From Trypanosoma brucei gambiense DAL972 (lineage: Eukaryota > Euglenozoa > Kinetoplastea > Trypanosomatida > Trypanosomatidae): a stretch of 64,000 nt of DNA. The notes beneath the pieces are model-generated. The model saw only the letters and a list, made by a program, of their open reading frames with translations. It ran no database searches and was not told the DNA's origin. Positions within the stretch are counted from its first letter, which is position 1, and each line of letters opens with the position of its first letter. The position numbers were made by a program, and so were the translations under genes. Below, piece after piece: positions 46,801-56,635 of this stretch. Location: contig NC_026744.1 of the NCBI RefSeq assembly GCF_000210295.1, positions 2,914,001 through 2,978,000 on the forward strand, written 5' to 3'.

Positions 46801-48987
46801 ATGAAGTTCGGAAAGCGGCTTATAGAGGAGGAGGTGGAGCAGTGGAAAGATTTCTATGTAAATTACAAACGGCTGAAAAAGTTCATACACAGTTCCCCGT
46901 TGACAGGAGTCGAGTTTAGCGAAGAACTGTTTCGAATTATAGGTGAGGAACTTGAACGCGCCGGGGGGCTGTTTAAAGAGCTTCTGGAAGAACTTCATCG
47001 GTGCCATGATGAGCTCCTTGAACAGGATCCTCAACTTCCCGCTGTGCCATCCAAGCTACCCTGGATGTTCAACAGGAAGCGTGTCCATCGTGAGAAACTA
47101 AACTCGCCAAGGGAGGGGCTCTCTGTCGCCTTCGAGAGTTCAACTGAGAACTCAATGATGAATGAGATAGTGGTGGAGCAGCGTGAGGGCTTTGTCTCCA
47201 AGTTTAAGAAATGTTTCTTGAAGCTCATTGGTGATTCGCAGAAGCAGGAAATTGAAGAGGATACACCAAGGGCTAGGTTTCTTGAGTGGCACTCGAGTGC
47301 GCACATGCTGCAACATTTTGCCGAGTTGAACCTGGAAGCCATACGTAAATCAGCGAAGAAGCTTCGAAAGTACCGTCGAAATGAGGGGGACTTCACCATC
47401 TCCATTGAAGCAGAGATTAGCCGTTCGCAGATTGGTAGATCACTTCCTCGCCTTCATGTTTTTATGACTGATGTTGATGCTGACTACGAGCGTAAGTTTG
47501 GAGAGGCTCTGGTCCAATTTAAAAACATTACCATAAACCAGACCTACCATGCGAAGTGGCGTTTTGTCTTTCTCTCGGCTGCTCTCTTCTGGATTCTGAT
47601 GTTTTTCCCAATATTAGAGAGTCACCCGTCGGCACATAATTGTGTGGCACTGTTTGGTGTTATAATCTCGTTGTGGATAACGGAGGCCATTCCTTTCTTC
47701 TGCACTGCCATGCTCATTCCCATTATAGCCGTACCGCTTGGAATAATTACTGACCCGGCAACACATCGAGTCGCCAGCACAACTGTTGCATCCCGCATTA
47801 TCCTTAGCAGAATGATGGATCACGTTCAGATACTTGTGCTTGGCGGTCTAACTATTGGAAAGGCACTGGGCCGCACACACTTGGAGGTTTACGCCGCCGG
47901 CGCACTTTACCGTCTCACTGCTCACCGTCCTTCGATGTATTTGCTGGGTGTAATGCTGTGTAGCAGCGTCTTGTGTGCATTCGTATCTAATATCGCCGCT
48001 CCTCTTTTGGTTCTTGGTGTGATACGACCAACGCTGTGGGAATTTCCAGAAGATACGGAGGCCCCGCATGCCATCTTACTTGGTTTAGCTTTCGCCTGCG
48101 ACATTGGTGGGATGCTGTCGCCCATAGCCTCGCCTCAAAATGCTGTAGCGCTGTCCGTGCTAAGTTTCCATGATGTGTCCTTTTTGTCGTGGGTCACCGT
48201 TGCGCTCCCTCTCGTGTTGGTTGGTGTGGTTGCATCGTGGGCTATCATTTTGCTCGTGTGGAAACCCTTCAAGAACGTGTCGAGCATTCCTCTGCAAGTG
48301 GTTAACACAGAGGGGAACAAGGAAGTGAGACTTGCGGATCAAGTTGTTGTGGTAATGGTGTCACTCATTACTGTCGTACTGTGGGTGCTGCCGCCTAATT
48401 TGCTGTTTGGAGACACTGGTGTGGTTGCCTTAATACCCATCGTAGTTTTTTTTGGGATTGGTATATTGGCTAAGGAGGATTTTAACACACTCTCATGGCA
48501 TCTCATGTTTCTGTTGGCTGGAGGAAACATGCTTGGCCTTTGCGCAAGGGATTCGAAGATGCTAGACATCATTGCCGACAGTTTGCACGACACGCTGGTA
48601 TCACAGCCACCGTACACAACACTAGTGTCTCTGATTCTTGTGGTAGGGGTCGTGACGACATTCGTTTCTCATACCGTGGCAGCTATGATACTTCTCCCGA
48701 TGATTCTTAAGATTGGCTTGGTGCTACCCAAGGAGGAGGGAGTTTTTGCGGTGTCTCCTTTCACCCTTGTGTTTCTTAGTGCACTCATGTGTTCTGGTGC
48801 CATGGCATTTCCCATCAGCTCCTTTCCCAATGTCAACTCGCTGCTTGCGGAGGACTCGCGCGGCCGCCCGTATCTCAAAGCGAAAGACTTCCTCTTCTGT
48901 GGAACCATCATTACATTCTTGCTGTTCATCTGTTTTGTCACATGGATGGTTCCATTTACATATGTTGTGTTTGAAGGCAAACCGTAG
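46801..48987 (+). CDS. PHO91: SPX-domain sodium/phosphate transporter, PHO91-like
   Basis: This 728-residue protein has an N-terminal SPX domain (about residues 1-200, starting MKFGKRLIEEEVEQWKDFYV and containing the basic helix KKLRKYRRNEGDF). After a linker there are about eleven hydrophobic segments, from residue ~255 (WRFVFLSAALFWILMFF) to the end. These include the divalent-anion:Na+ symporter signatures ITEAIPFFCTAMLIPI and SNIAAPLLVLGVI and the late VSHTVAAMILLPMI. This is the architecture of PHO91. The yeast protein exports phosphate from the vacuole; the trypanosome protein is reported in acidocalcisomes, gated by inositol pyrophosphate binding to SPX. The basic SPX residues that bind such ligands appear to be present. 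Confidence 0.93.
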   Translation: MKFGKRLIEEEVEQWKDFYVNYKRLKKFIHSSPLTGVEFSEELFRIIGEELERAGGLFKELLEELHRCHDELLEQDPQLPAVPSKLPWMFNRKRVHREKLNSPREGLSVAFESSTENSMMNEIVVEQREGFVSKFKKCFLKLIGDSQKQEIEEDTPRARFLEWHSSAHMLQHFAELNLEAIRKSAKKLRKYRRNEGDFTISIEAEISRSQIGRSLPRLHVFMTDVDADYERKFGEALVQFKNITINQTYHAKWRFVFLSAALFWILMFFPILESHPSAHNCVALFGVIISLWITEAIPFFCTAMLIPIIAVPLGIITDPATHRVASTTVASRIILSRMMDHVQILVLGGLTIGKALGRTHLEVYAAGALYRLTAHRPSMYLLGVMLCSSVLCAFVSNIAAPLLVLGVIRPTLWEFPEDTEAPHAILLGLAFACDIGGMLSPIASPQNAVALSVLSFHDVSFLSWVTVALPLVLVGVVASWAIILLVWKPFKNVSSIPLQVVNTEGNKEVRLADQVVVVMVSLITVVLWVLPPNLLFGDTGVVALIPIVVFFGIGILAKEDFNTLSWHLMFLLAGGNMLGLCARDSKMLDIIADSLHDTLVSQPPYTTLVSLILVVGVVTTFVSHTVAAMILLPMILKIGLVLPKEEGVFAVSPFTLVFLSALMCSGAMAFPISSFPNVNSLLAEDSRGRPYLKAKDFLFCGTIITFLLFICFVTWMVPFTYVVFEGKP

Positions 48988-50156
48988 CTGTGGTCGTGGT
49001 GGTTTATTGGGGTATTGTTTGGTTGCCAGTTGTCTTGTTCCGTTCGCATCGACAGAAGGGTACAGGAGCTGGACTGCGGTTTCGTCGTGCTGTCATTATT
49101 GTTATTATCTCTACGTCCTCCGTGCTTTTTGTGCCGTTTTCGTTTTCGTTGCCTTTTTTTTTTACATATATCGAGAAACCTAATCTTTCAACTTCCCAGT
49201 TTTGGCAGAGGGATGTCTCCTTCCAGGTAGCGCCCAGTGCCGCAGTCAGGGGGGGGGGGACGGGGAGAGAAGTCTGGTGGATATTGGTCATGGTATGCAC
49301 AGGGAGGCAGGGCAAGAGGTCGAAACGTTAAATACCATATGAGCGCTTGTGCGTAGCGTGTGTGGGTTTAGGAAGGTATGTGATGGGAACAGGAAAATGA
49401 AACTGCGGGAAATCGGCAAGTATATGGCGGATGCCAACACTTTCCACTGGGGTGGACGATGTACATGCTCATGCTGACACAAGTTCATGGTTCTTACGTG
49501 TGCGTTTATGTTTTTCGTGGTGAATAAGAGGTTGTTTTCGCTTCGTTACAGAGCGGTAGAGAAAGGGAGTGGGGTTAGCGCAATGGTAGGGAGGATGGGG
49601 GAGGAACGGTCACAGTGCAGTCCATGCCCTGAGCTTATTCGTATCGTGTTGCTAATCACTACCGCATTCCCCTTTTTGTGTACTTTGTCGCGCGGTTCAG
49701 GTATTATTTATTGGTAGGCACACTTGCTCCATTACGTCTTACCCTCGTTGGTTTTTGTTATTTCTCAACCACGAAGATTTTGCGGTGCGGAGAGAAACCG
49801 AAAACAAGTCTCGTATTGTCTCCACTTGTACCTTGTATACCTCCACCCTGTGGCATCATCCTCCGCTTTCTTTCCACTTATTTTCCTGCTTTCGTACAAG
49901 GTTTTTGTTGCGCTTGCCCGTCCACCCACCTTTCCGTCGTGTTCTTGCCTCAAGTGTTTTTTTTTCTGGAATCATAACGTTATTGTCGCTATCACGTGCT
50001 ATTCGGCCGCTTTGATTCTTTCTACTGCGGCTCCCCTCTCGTTCCAGTGGTTTCACGTCTAGCAGACCCTTTCTAGGATTCGGTGCTTTGAGTATAGAAG
50101 GCCAACGTCGGGGGGCAAAAGGGCGGTGGGTTGTGTTAAACGCTGCCACCGTCTAC
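48988..50156. other. Intergenic region, about 1.2 kb
   Basis: No supported gene. A ten-G run (49250-49259), a purine-rich stretch (49300-49430) and pyrimidine-rich tracts at 49850-49975 and 50015-50056 with AG at 50062-50063. A TTG-initiated extension of the next gene (from 50088) is ignored. Confidence 0.5.
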
Positions 50157-50672
50157 ATGAACCTAGAGCTGTATGTAACACTCGCTGATTTGTCGAGGCT
50201 GCCGCGTGGAGAGCCTCACGATGTTAAGACGCTTATATGCCGTGCGGACACGGTACGGGCTCCAAGGCCTAGGGAACTTCTTTCCGGGCGTGTGTTTGAC
50301 ATTAGTGGGCAGCTGCTTGATACAGAGTACAAGGGGATGCCAGGCGAGACATGCGTGCACGTTTTTTTCTACGATGAGTGGGCCTCCGCTGCTTCTTTCA
50401 TCGAAAGGGATGATATTGTAATTCTTAAGGGATTTACTGTGTACGACACCCCACGCGTTGGAGACCATGATGTCGAGTTCCCATTTTTTGTTACACCGAT
50501 TCCTCATATGGCCGCGTTGCGTGCCTTGCAGAAGGGACACAAAGATGACATCATGGAGGTGACGGTGACGGCCGATGCGCTGGAGACGCCGAACATTCGT
50601 GTCATGCCTAAAAGGCTCTGGGGCTCGTACATCGCTAACGACATGCAGTGTCCACGCACAAACAACGACTGA
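50157..50672 (+). CDS. Possible OB-fold, POT1-like protein
   Basis: This 171-residue protein starts at the ATG at 50157. It contains a compact beta-rich domain whose order of elements recalls the POT1/TEBP-type OB fold. It opens with YVTLADLSRLPRG, then VKTLICRADTVRAPRPR (strand 1 with a Pro-rich turn), a VFDISGQ strand, a VHVFFYDEW strand, and finally RDDIVILKGFTVYD, like the GDIIxxxxxxxxxY segment of the fold. POT1-type domains bind single-stranded telomeric DNA, but the same fold occurs in many nucleic-acid-binding proteins. The C-terminal 40 residues are extra. The fold assignment is tentative and function is not established. Confidence 0.45.
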   Translation: MNLELYVTLADLSRLPRGEPHDVKTLICRADTVRAPRPRELLSGRVFDISGQLLDTEYKGMPGETCVHVFFYDEWASAASFIERDDIVILKGFTVYDTPRVGDHDVEFPFFVTPIPHMAALRALQKGHKDDIMEVTVTADALETPNIRVMPKRLWGSYIANDMQCPRTNND

Positions 50673-51002
50673 AAATTCCTCTAATTGACTCCCTTTCCGC
50701 GGAAGTACCCGGCGGAAAGGCGGGAAATTAGCTAAGCTACAAAGGGTGTGTTTAGATCGTAAAGTGTTGACAGCTACCGACACTGCGGACCGCACGCCCC
50801 CGCCTTTGTCTGAGAGGAAGGAAGGCCGTCTTTCCCTTTTTTGGAATTACAAGCTGACGGAGTCACTATGTAATTTGCATTTGTATTGTCCTTTCAGTGG
50901 TTTCTTCTATTTGTTTGTATATGGTTTCTGGGCGACTATTGCACCGCTTCTTGTATTCGATTTTGCCACGAATGATTATGTAGAAGACTTTGCTCTTTTC
51001 CT
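50673..51002. other. Intergenic region
   Basis: No gene seen. T-rich stretches around 50832-50930 and 50945-51000, probably including the processing signals of the following gene. Confidence 0.45.
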
Positions 51003-52007
51003 ATGTCGGTGAAGGTTTGGGTAAAATGCAGTGGGATGACAGACGACGAGGCACTTGGAATCCAAGTCCTGTCGGATGGGACGGCATTGGACGTCGTTGA
51101 GGCCTGCAAAGGGGTGTTCCGGTGGCCGAAGTTATCTCCCGCAGCGTTGTGCACTGAGGGCGGTGAGATCGTTCCACCTTCCTCGGCAGCGGCATCCCTC
51201 ACAAATCTCACACTCCAAATCGTTCAGTTTCCGCCGCTGGCGTCGGTTCTGAAGCGCAATGCGTCCCATAGACCGCTCTCAACTGGTCACAGAAAGGACC
51301 AAGTGCCAACGACTAGTACACCCTCCATCCTTTGTTTCCAAAATGTTACTATTCCCCGTCGTGGGAAGAGGAGGATGAACCCCAATGCTGAAAAACGAGA
51401 AGCAGTGGGTACCCCGACAAGGATTGCCCGACTATGGGATAGTTTGCCTGTGGCGGAGCTTGCATTTGTCAGTGGGAGCGACCCGTGCCCCGCGCAAGCA
51501 CTTTGCGCCTGGAGCTGCCGGAGTAAACTATCTTTTGAGGCACCCCGAGAGGGTATTTCCGCAGGAAATGGAGAAGAGTCCACTTACTGTTGTGCAAGCT
51601 CAACCATTGACGGGACGAAGGTACAGCACGTGTCTGAAAATGTTACCTTGCCCCCTGACTGTGGACGTCAAGTGCCTCTGCGGTCGTGTCGGTTACCGTA
51701 TGTGCGCGTTGGTGTGAGAGAAGAGCCAACTCCCAGCTTCAGAAGTACTGCCACCGACGCCTTAACTGTCTTTGAGCAGGCAATTCCTGAAGTGTTGAGT
51801 CCCGTGGAAGGGCCATCGAAGGTGATGCCGTTGCTGGGGCCACCGGTCGGTGCCGGTGGCGGAGGTGCCCCGTGTGCGTGCAATAAAGATATTAAAGTGG
51901 CTAAAGTGGAAGCTGACATGGGGAATCAGGTTGCTGAATGCGGGCTCACAACTACGTTTCCCGTTCCGTGTATGGACCACATCAGTGGGTGGTGTTGTGT
52001 AATATAG
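51003..52007 (+). CDS. Hypothetical protein with ubiquitin-like start and CaaX box
   Basis: This 334-residue protein ends in Cys-Cys-Val-Ile, a CaaX-type prenylation signal that would anchor it to membranes after processing. The first ~75 residues (MSVKVWVKCSGM, then DEALGIQVLSDGTALDVVEACKGVF, then LTLQIVQFP) have the strand-strand-helix-strand spacing of a ubiquitin-like fold, with no conserved Lys or Gly-Gly end. The remaining ~250 residues are disordered, Ser/Pro/Cys-rich, with many Cys (for instance PCPAQALCAWSCRS and GAPCACNKD). I recognise no family. The combination recalls membrane-anchored ubiquitin-fold proteins of plants, although those are much shorter; this is analogy only. Confidence 0.6.
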   Translation: MSVKVWVKCSGMTDDEALGIQVLSDGTALDVVEACKGVFRWPKLSPAALCTEGGEIVPPSSAAASLTNLTLQIVQFPPLASVLKRNASHRPLSTGHRKDQVPTTSTPSILCFQNVTIPRRGKRRMNPNAEKREAVGTPTRIARLWDSLPVAELAFVSGSDPCPAQALCAWSCRSKLSFEAPREGISAGNGEESTYCCASSTIDGTKVQHVSENVTLPPDCGRQVPLRSCRLPYVRVGVREEPTPSFRSTATDALTVFEQAIPEVLSPVEGPSKVMPLLGPPVGAGGGGAPCACNKDIKVAKVEADMGNQVAECGLTTTFPVPCMDHISGWCCVI

Positions 52008-52812
52008 CCCTGTTTTTTTTTGATATTTATTGTTTGCATCTTTCCTTTTTTGTTTTTTCATGCCGTGCCTTGTACTCTAGATTCACTGTAATTATTTATT
52101 TTCAGTTCTCGGCCCACGGGGTGGCGCTTGCGGCCGCGGGGTGGTCAGATCTTCCTGGCTTTTATTTCATTGTTTTTCCTTTGAGGCGTACACAAATATG
52201 AAAAAAAGCAAACAAACAGACGGTCCGTGGAATGAAATCCTGCATCATCGCCACCACCGTTATTTTCCTCCTTCTCTTTTTACACTTCTCCCTCTTTCTT
52301 CGGTGTGACGCCTGTTTGTACAATGCGGTGAAAGCCCGTATTTACATCACTGCACGGCTGCACCTGTGACGGCCGTGCATGCTGGATTGTGGGGAGGGGG
52401 TAGTATTTTTTGATTAATCACACCAGCGTGCGGTGAAGCACTGGGTCGGCGTTTTCTGTTCGTCGGTCCGACTTATGTGTGTTTCCTCGTTCACTCCGCA
52501 ACTTCTTAATTTATACTTGTTGGATCTGTTGCCTCTTGCTGGACGAGCTCTCGCTGTTTTTTTTTTTTTTACACAAATTCGACGTGCAAGCATCCTTCAC
52601 CGGGGGTGCGGATGGGTATGGTTGTGCACAGGGTCACTGGTGGTGCCATCATACCGTTTCGGTATTGCGCAGTTTCTTGTTATATAAGCACGCTCTGTTG
52701 CAGGCGCTCAAGCACTTACTTAGTGGCGTGGATTTTCTTTTTGCTGTGCGTTTGTCCTGTTGCTATTCAAGTAGAAGGTTTCGGCTAGGAAAAAAAAAGG
52801 CCACTGGCTCCA
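52008..52812. other. Intergenic region, about 0.8 kb
   Basis: No supported gene. T-rich, with a T13 run near 52558-52570 and a T/C-rich tract 52730-52765. Small ORFs here have no domain. Confidence 0.5.
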
Positions 52813-54378
52813 ATGGAACTTGAGGTGAGTGAGGAGTCACGCATCCGCAGTAGCATTGTTGAGGCAATGGTACAAAACTACCCGCTGATGTCGTGCACAC
52901 AAGAGGTGAACGTCAAGGTTGCCACCGCTTCAGATGCTGCGCTTTCGTGCGCGACGCGCCTCGGCGACTCTCTCACGAAGTTGCAGGCGCTTAGTCAGGC
53001 CATGAGCCGCGTAGGGCAATTATGGCGCAAGGAGAGGCAAGTGGCCCTGGGCACTGTGGAGCAGCACCAAAAGTTGTTAGCTTTCTTGGAGGCCCCTTCA
53101 GTTTTACAGGAGTGCATTCGGAATGAGATGTATCACGAAGCACTGGTGGTGTTGGAGCACGTTAGGCGGTCTTCTCGGCCCATCGAAAATGTGGAGTTCC
53201 TTCACTGCGTTGAGGCTGAAGTGCTCATCGCGCTCCAACAGGCCTTAGAGGAGCAAATTCTTCCTCGACTAGCGGAGCAGTTGACAGTTGCCTCCGCACT
53301 AAAGTTGACCACTTTTCTCCGGAGGCTCGGTGTGGAAGAGACGTACATCCGGCAACTGTTCTTGCTAAAAAGGGGAGAGTACATCGACGGTCACGTGCAC
53401 GAAGCTGAGCGTAGCGGTGCCCCGTACTCGCGTATATTTCGCTATCTAACAACATTCAAGGTCCACGTTGCTGAGGTGGTCCTTCAGTATACTGCCTGCT
53501 TCTCTGGCGAGGTAGATGGAGGCTCATGTAGTGAGTTGGTCGGGTGGTGCCACGCGAGGTCTTTTGTGTTCCTCGAACGCCTCCGCGCCTGTCTGGAGAG
53601 GATTGCCAACGGCTCCGAGCTTGCATCTGTTATTGAGCAGTACAATAACTGCGCGAGTGCTGCGGCGCTGGTGCACATGGACATGTTTGGCCTCATCAGC
53701 GAGGCAGTTTCGAGCCGAGTGAAGTCTCTTTTCGCCGAGCAGCTTTCCCTTGCCACACAGTCCTACTCCGCATCCATGGCAACGTTCTCTTGGCGGCCTC
53801 CGACAGACGCCCAGCGACAAGCGTTGCAGATAAATAGTGAGGTGGAAGTGGTGCCGGGTATCACGTCGTCACCACCTGTGGGCCTTTTGCAGTGGCTGCC
53901 ACTTGCATATGCACTGAATGGGATACTGACTGCGTTCAATTCGATTCGTAAATGTGTTGTGCCTGGCGTAGAGTCTTTTTGTGTCGCAAAGGTGGAGGAG
54001 TTAATGCAGATTATAGCGAGGGACTTGTCACGTGACAGAGACGTTCTTATGGCAGTGGAGGGAGCCGAGAAGCATGCATATTTACTTTTTGTCCATGCGT
54101 TTGTGCACGAATTTTATACACACGTCCTGGTCTGTGTCCGAGAGCTTCTGGGTGACGAGGCGCAGCAGCAGTTGGCCATGGCTATGCAATATAGCGTGGA
54201 GGGCCTGCGTGGTTTGCTTTCCCATGAAAATAAACCGTCACGAGATGCGACCCGGCACGTACCTCATTGCTGTCCGTCCCCGGACATCACTCTCTCGCAG
54301 AATGCACCCCCAATCAACGATGTTGGTGTCGCTCACGGTAGCGAGCAGTTCCTTGAAACGAGGGAGAAACATTCGTGA
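52813..54378 (+). CDS. COG8: COG8-like subunit of the conserved oligomeric Golgi complex
   Basis: This 521-residue, nearly all-helical protein matches COG8 (Dor1) in outline. An N-terminal coiled region (residues 35-85) leads into LLAFLEAPSVLQECIRNEMYHEALVVLEHVRR, the segment typical of COG8 just after the N-terminal helix bundle. A helical rod follows with LRRLGVEETYIRQLFLLKRGEYI, then FRYLTTFKVHVAEVVLQY. COG tethers retrograde vesicles to the Golgi and so maintains glycosylation, which matters for a parasite that depends on a glycosylated surface coat. The length is near that of other protist COG8 proteins. The last ~45 residues are polar and probably disordered. Confidence 0.75.
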   Translation: MELEVSEESRIRSSIVEAMVQNYPLMSCTQEVNVKVATASDAALSCATRLGDSLTKLQALSQAMSRVGQLWRKERQVALGTVEQHQKLLAFLEAPSVLQECIRNEMYHEALVVLEHVRRSSRPIENVEFLHCVEAEVLIALQQALEEQILPRLAEQLTVASALKLTTFLRRLGVEETYIRQLFLLKRGEYIDGHVHEAERSGAPYSRIFRYLTTFKVHVAEVVLQYTACFSGEVDGGSCSELVGWCHARSFVFLERLRACLERIANGSELASVIEQYNNCASAAALVHMDMFGLISEAVSSRVKSLFAEQLSLATQSYSASMATFSWRPPTDAQRQALQINSEVEVVPGITSSPPVGLLQWLPLAYALNGILTAFNSIRKCVVPGVESFCVAKVEELMQIIARDLSRDRDVLMAVEGAEKHAYLLFVHAFVHEFYTHVLVCVRELLGDEAQQQLAMAMQYSVEGLRGLLSHENKPSRDATRHVPHCCPSPDITLSQNAPPINDVGVAHGSEQFLETREKHS

Positions 54379-54701
54379 ACGGTCGGTTGAATGCGTGTGC
54401 GCACACCCGGAGGGGGCTTGTTGATTTGATATTTCCTTCTTTCCCTTTATCTGTGTGGTATTCTTTGCCGTTGAAGGCGTCTGACCGTCCCTTTGGCAAG
54501 GGAGCACAGACGTTGGCGGGCCGTGAGCCCACATAGCCACACGTATACAAGCATGCAATTCTATACATTTCTCCTTTCGTAAAAGGCATACTAGCCTTAA
54601 GGGAATTCTCTCCTTTAGTCGCCTAAGGATCAACAGTTACAAGCAGCAATCAGTCGAAAAACAGCATACATATATATATATATATATATTTACAACAGAA
54701 G
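54379..54701. other. Intergenic region
   Basis: No gene seen. It ends with an AT repeat (54670-54689) and AACAG at 54694-54698, a likely splice acceptor three bases before the next ATG. Confidence 0.5.
54670..54689. repeat. AT dinucleotide microsatellite
   Basis: Ten AT units ending twelve bases before the ATG at 54702, in the position where a polypyrimidine tract would be expected. Confidence 0.85.
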
Positions 54702-55784
54702 ATGAAGACTAAGTTCTATACATATAAGAACAAACCCAGTAGTTATGCCCAGGTGAGCACTATTCTCACCATGTCGCATGAGGTTGTGGATCGTGTTTCT
54801 GTGGAGCGTGCTGAAGATGGGCAGTTCGCGTACTACATGGCAAAATGTGAGTACAACGCCGTAAAAAACCGTATATCTGGGCGTTTGCCGCCAATTGTCC
54901 CTCTCGTATACGATTTTGACGAAGATGACCTCAGTAACTACTGCAGCAGTACCGCTGACAGTAGATCTGCCACTCTAAGGAGGGGAGAAGACATGGATTT
55001 GGACTGCACGGAAATCGATGGGGAACTTCTTAAACTTTCTGCGGCGCACCGCGAGCGGGATATTGAATCGAGGGGCATGCGTAAAATGAAGCCGTCCCCA
55101 CTTGAGCTTATTCTGCATCGTGAGACACTCGCTCGGGGAGACATTAACCACGTTGAATCTTTGTTCTTTCGCCGCATGGTTGCACCTTTTCGAGACAACC
55201 CGATGTTCAAAGTCCTTGACTTCTTTCGACAGGAGCAACTGGGTCGAAAGCAGGTTGAGGACGAGTGGGCGAGTGAGTCGATGCCCTTTCTTGAGATGTG
55301 CAGAATGGAACAAACGGATTACATGGAGGACTTCTTAATCCGTGCGATTAGGGGGAAAAATAAGTACAAGGGTCCATCTGCTGGAGAGAGCATGACATTC
55401 GAAAAGGTTCCGTTGGATGTTCGTTTGTATGCTCCACTAAAGCACCGATGCGACATTATACGAAGTGAAACAGAATCGGAGCAGGAAATAGCTTTCTATT
55501 ACCTGATGTTGGGTCAGGCCGCGCAGCGTGACCTTGTTGAGAAGAACGTTATCTGCCGTAACCCGACATCAGGTCTTATGGACTCAGTTCAACATCCCAT
55601 CGACGTATCTAATTACGAGGCTGTGGATCTTGCCTTCAGCGCGGAGTGCCGGTATCTCCAACAGCGTGAGGAAACAGGTCGTATGGAGGTTATAAACTTG
55701 GAGTTTGACGAAAAGGAAGCGATACTTGCTGCAGAAGAGGAGAAAAAGGCTAGGGCCATCTCAGAGCGCAGAAACAGAAGGTGA
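54702..55784 (+). CDS. Conserved-looking hypothetical protein
   Basis: This 360-residue soluble protein has alternating charged helical segments and no membrane span. The first ~60 residues include YAQVSTILTMSHEVVDRVSVE and a helix, followed by an acidic stretch (DFDEDDLSNY) and long charged helices, for example KVLDFFRQEQLGRKQVEDEWASE. The C-terminal 50 residues form a Lys/Glu/Arg coiled coil (EKEAILAAEEEKKARAISERR). I recognise no family and cannot assign a function. It lies between COG8 and the dynein heavy chain gene, but polycistronic neighbours in trypanosomes are usually unrelated. Confidence 0.7.
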   Translation: MKTKFYTYKNKPSSYAQVSTILTMSHEVVDRVSVERAEDGQFAYYMAKCEYNAVKNRISGRLPPIVPLVYDFDEDDLSNYCSSTADSRSATLRRGEDMDLDCTEIDGELLKLSAAHRERDIESRGMRKMKPSPLELILHRETLARGDINHVESLFFRRMVAPFRDNPMFKVLDFFRQEQLGRKQVEDEWASESMPFLEMCRMEQTDYMEDFLIRAIRGKNKYKGPSAGESMTFEKVPLDVRLYAPLKHRCDIIRSETESEQEIAFYYLMLGQAAQRDLVEKNVICRNPTSGLMDSVQHPIDVSNYEAVDLAFSAECRYLQQREETGRMEVINLEFDEKEAILAAEEEKKARAISERRNRR

Positions 55785-56635
55785 CCTGTGAACCCACTAA
55801 TTTTTCCCCTCCACGAAAGAAAGCTAGAACAAAAAAAAGTAGCCTCGGTTTTGGAGTCAAGCATGTGTAAGCAAATGTACAAATTGGCATGTCTCGTCAC
55901 TTGTGTGAGTTGCTTGGTGAAGGCCGTCGCGTGGAACGTGGAGGCATATGTATTGCGGGGCCTGATCTGGATATCCTTGCCATTGCAATTCTTTTCCACA
56001 GCCAAAGCGTGAGAGCGTGCTTCCATCACTGTCTCTGTATCCCTTTTTTTTTCCTGAATCTCTTCCTTGCACGTAGAAGCGGTGGCCCTCTCGGCTTTTG
56101 CATGTATATATGAGTCTTATGTGCGTCGGAATTTATGTGTGCGTATCCGTTTGTATGTTTGATTACAATCAGCCTTGATGTTTTTTTTTTAAATTATGTT
56201 AGGCGTGTTTGTTTGACTTTTCCTCCACTAGTTTTTTTTTTTTGCTTGTGTGCCCCTTTGACAATGTGCAACAACGCTGTTGTGGCCACTCGCACACTTC
56301 ATATGCAATCTGTTGGTTCTACAGGGTTTGTTTTCTTCGTGCCGTTTTCCAAGTTTCAACCGACTGTCACCACTCCTCCCGACGACGCCGTATTCTTTTT
56401 TGTCCCCTTGTGCCTCTTACGGCACATATTACCCATATACCTGCACCAAGTAAATTTGCTGTTCCCGTTGGGCAAACAGCTCAAACAAGACTGAAAAAAG
56501 GGCCGGAGGCGCTGGATTAGTCACAAAGGTTCAAGGGAGCTTCGAAAGAGAGAGAGAGCGTAAGGACAAAGGAAGATTGGAAGCTTTAAAAAACACAATA
56601 GAAGTGAAGTGGCCGAAGGGGCGATAAACTCGGCT
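55785..56635. other. Intergenic region, T-rich, before dynein
   Basis: No supported gene. T runs at 56180-56190, 56231-56242 and 56395-56401 are candidate splice tracts, and the GA-rich stretch 56548-56560 is purine-biased. The in-frame TAA at 56561 shows that the dynein frame does not extend further upstream. Confidence 0.55.

Noticed and set aside
48713..49183. ORF of 156 codons overlapping the PHO91 gene
   Set aside because: It is a shifted frame of the transporter running into the 3' UTR; Cys- and Arg-rich with no domain.
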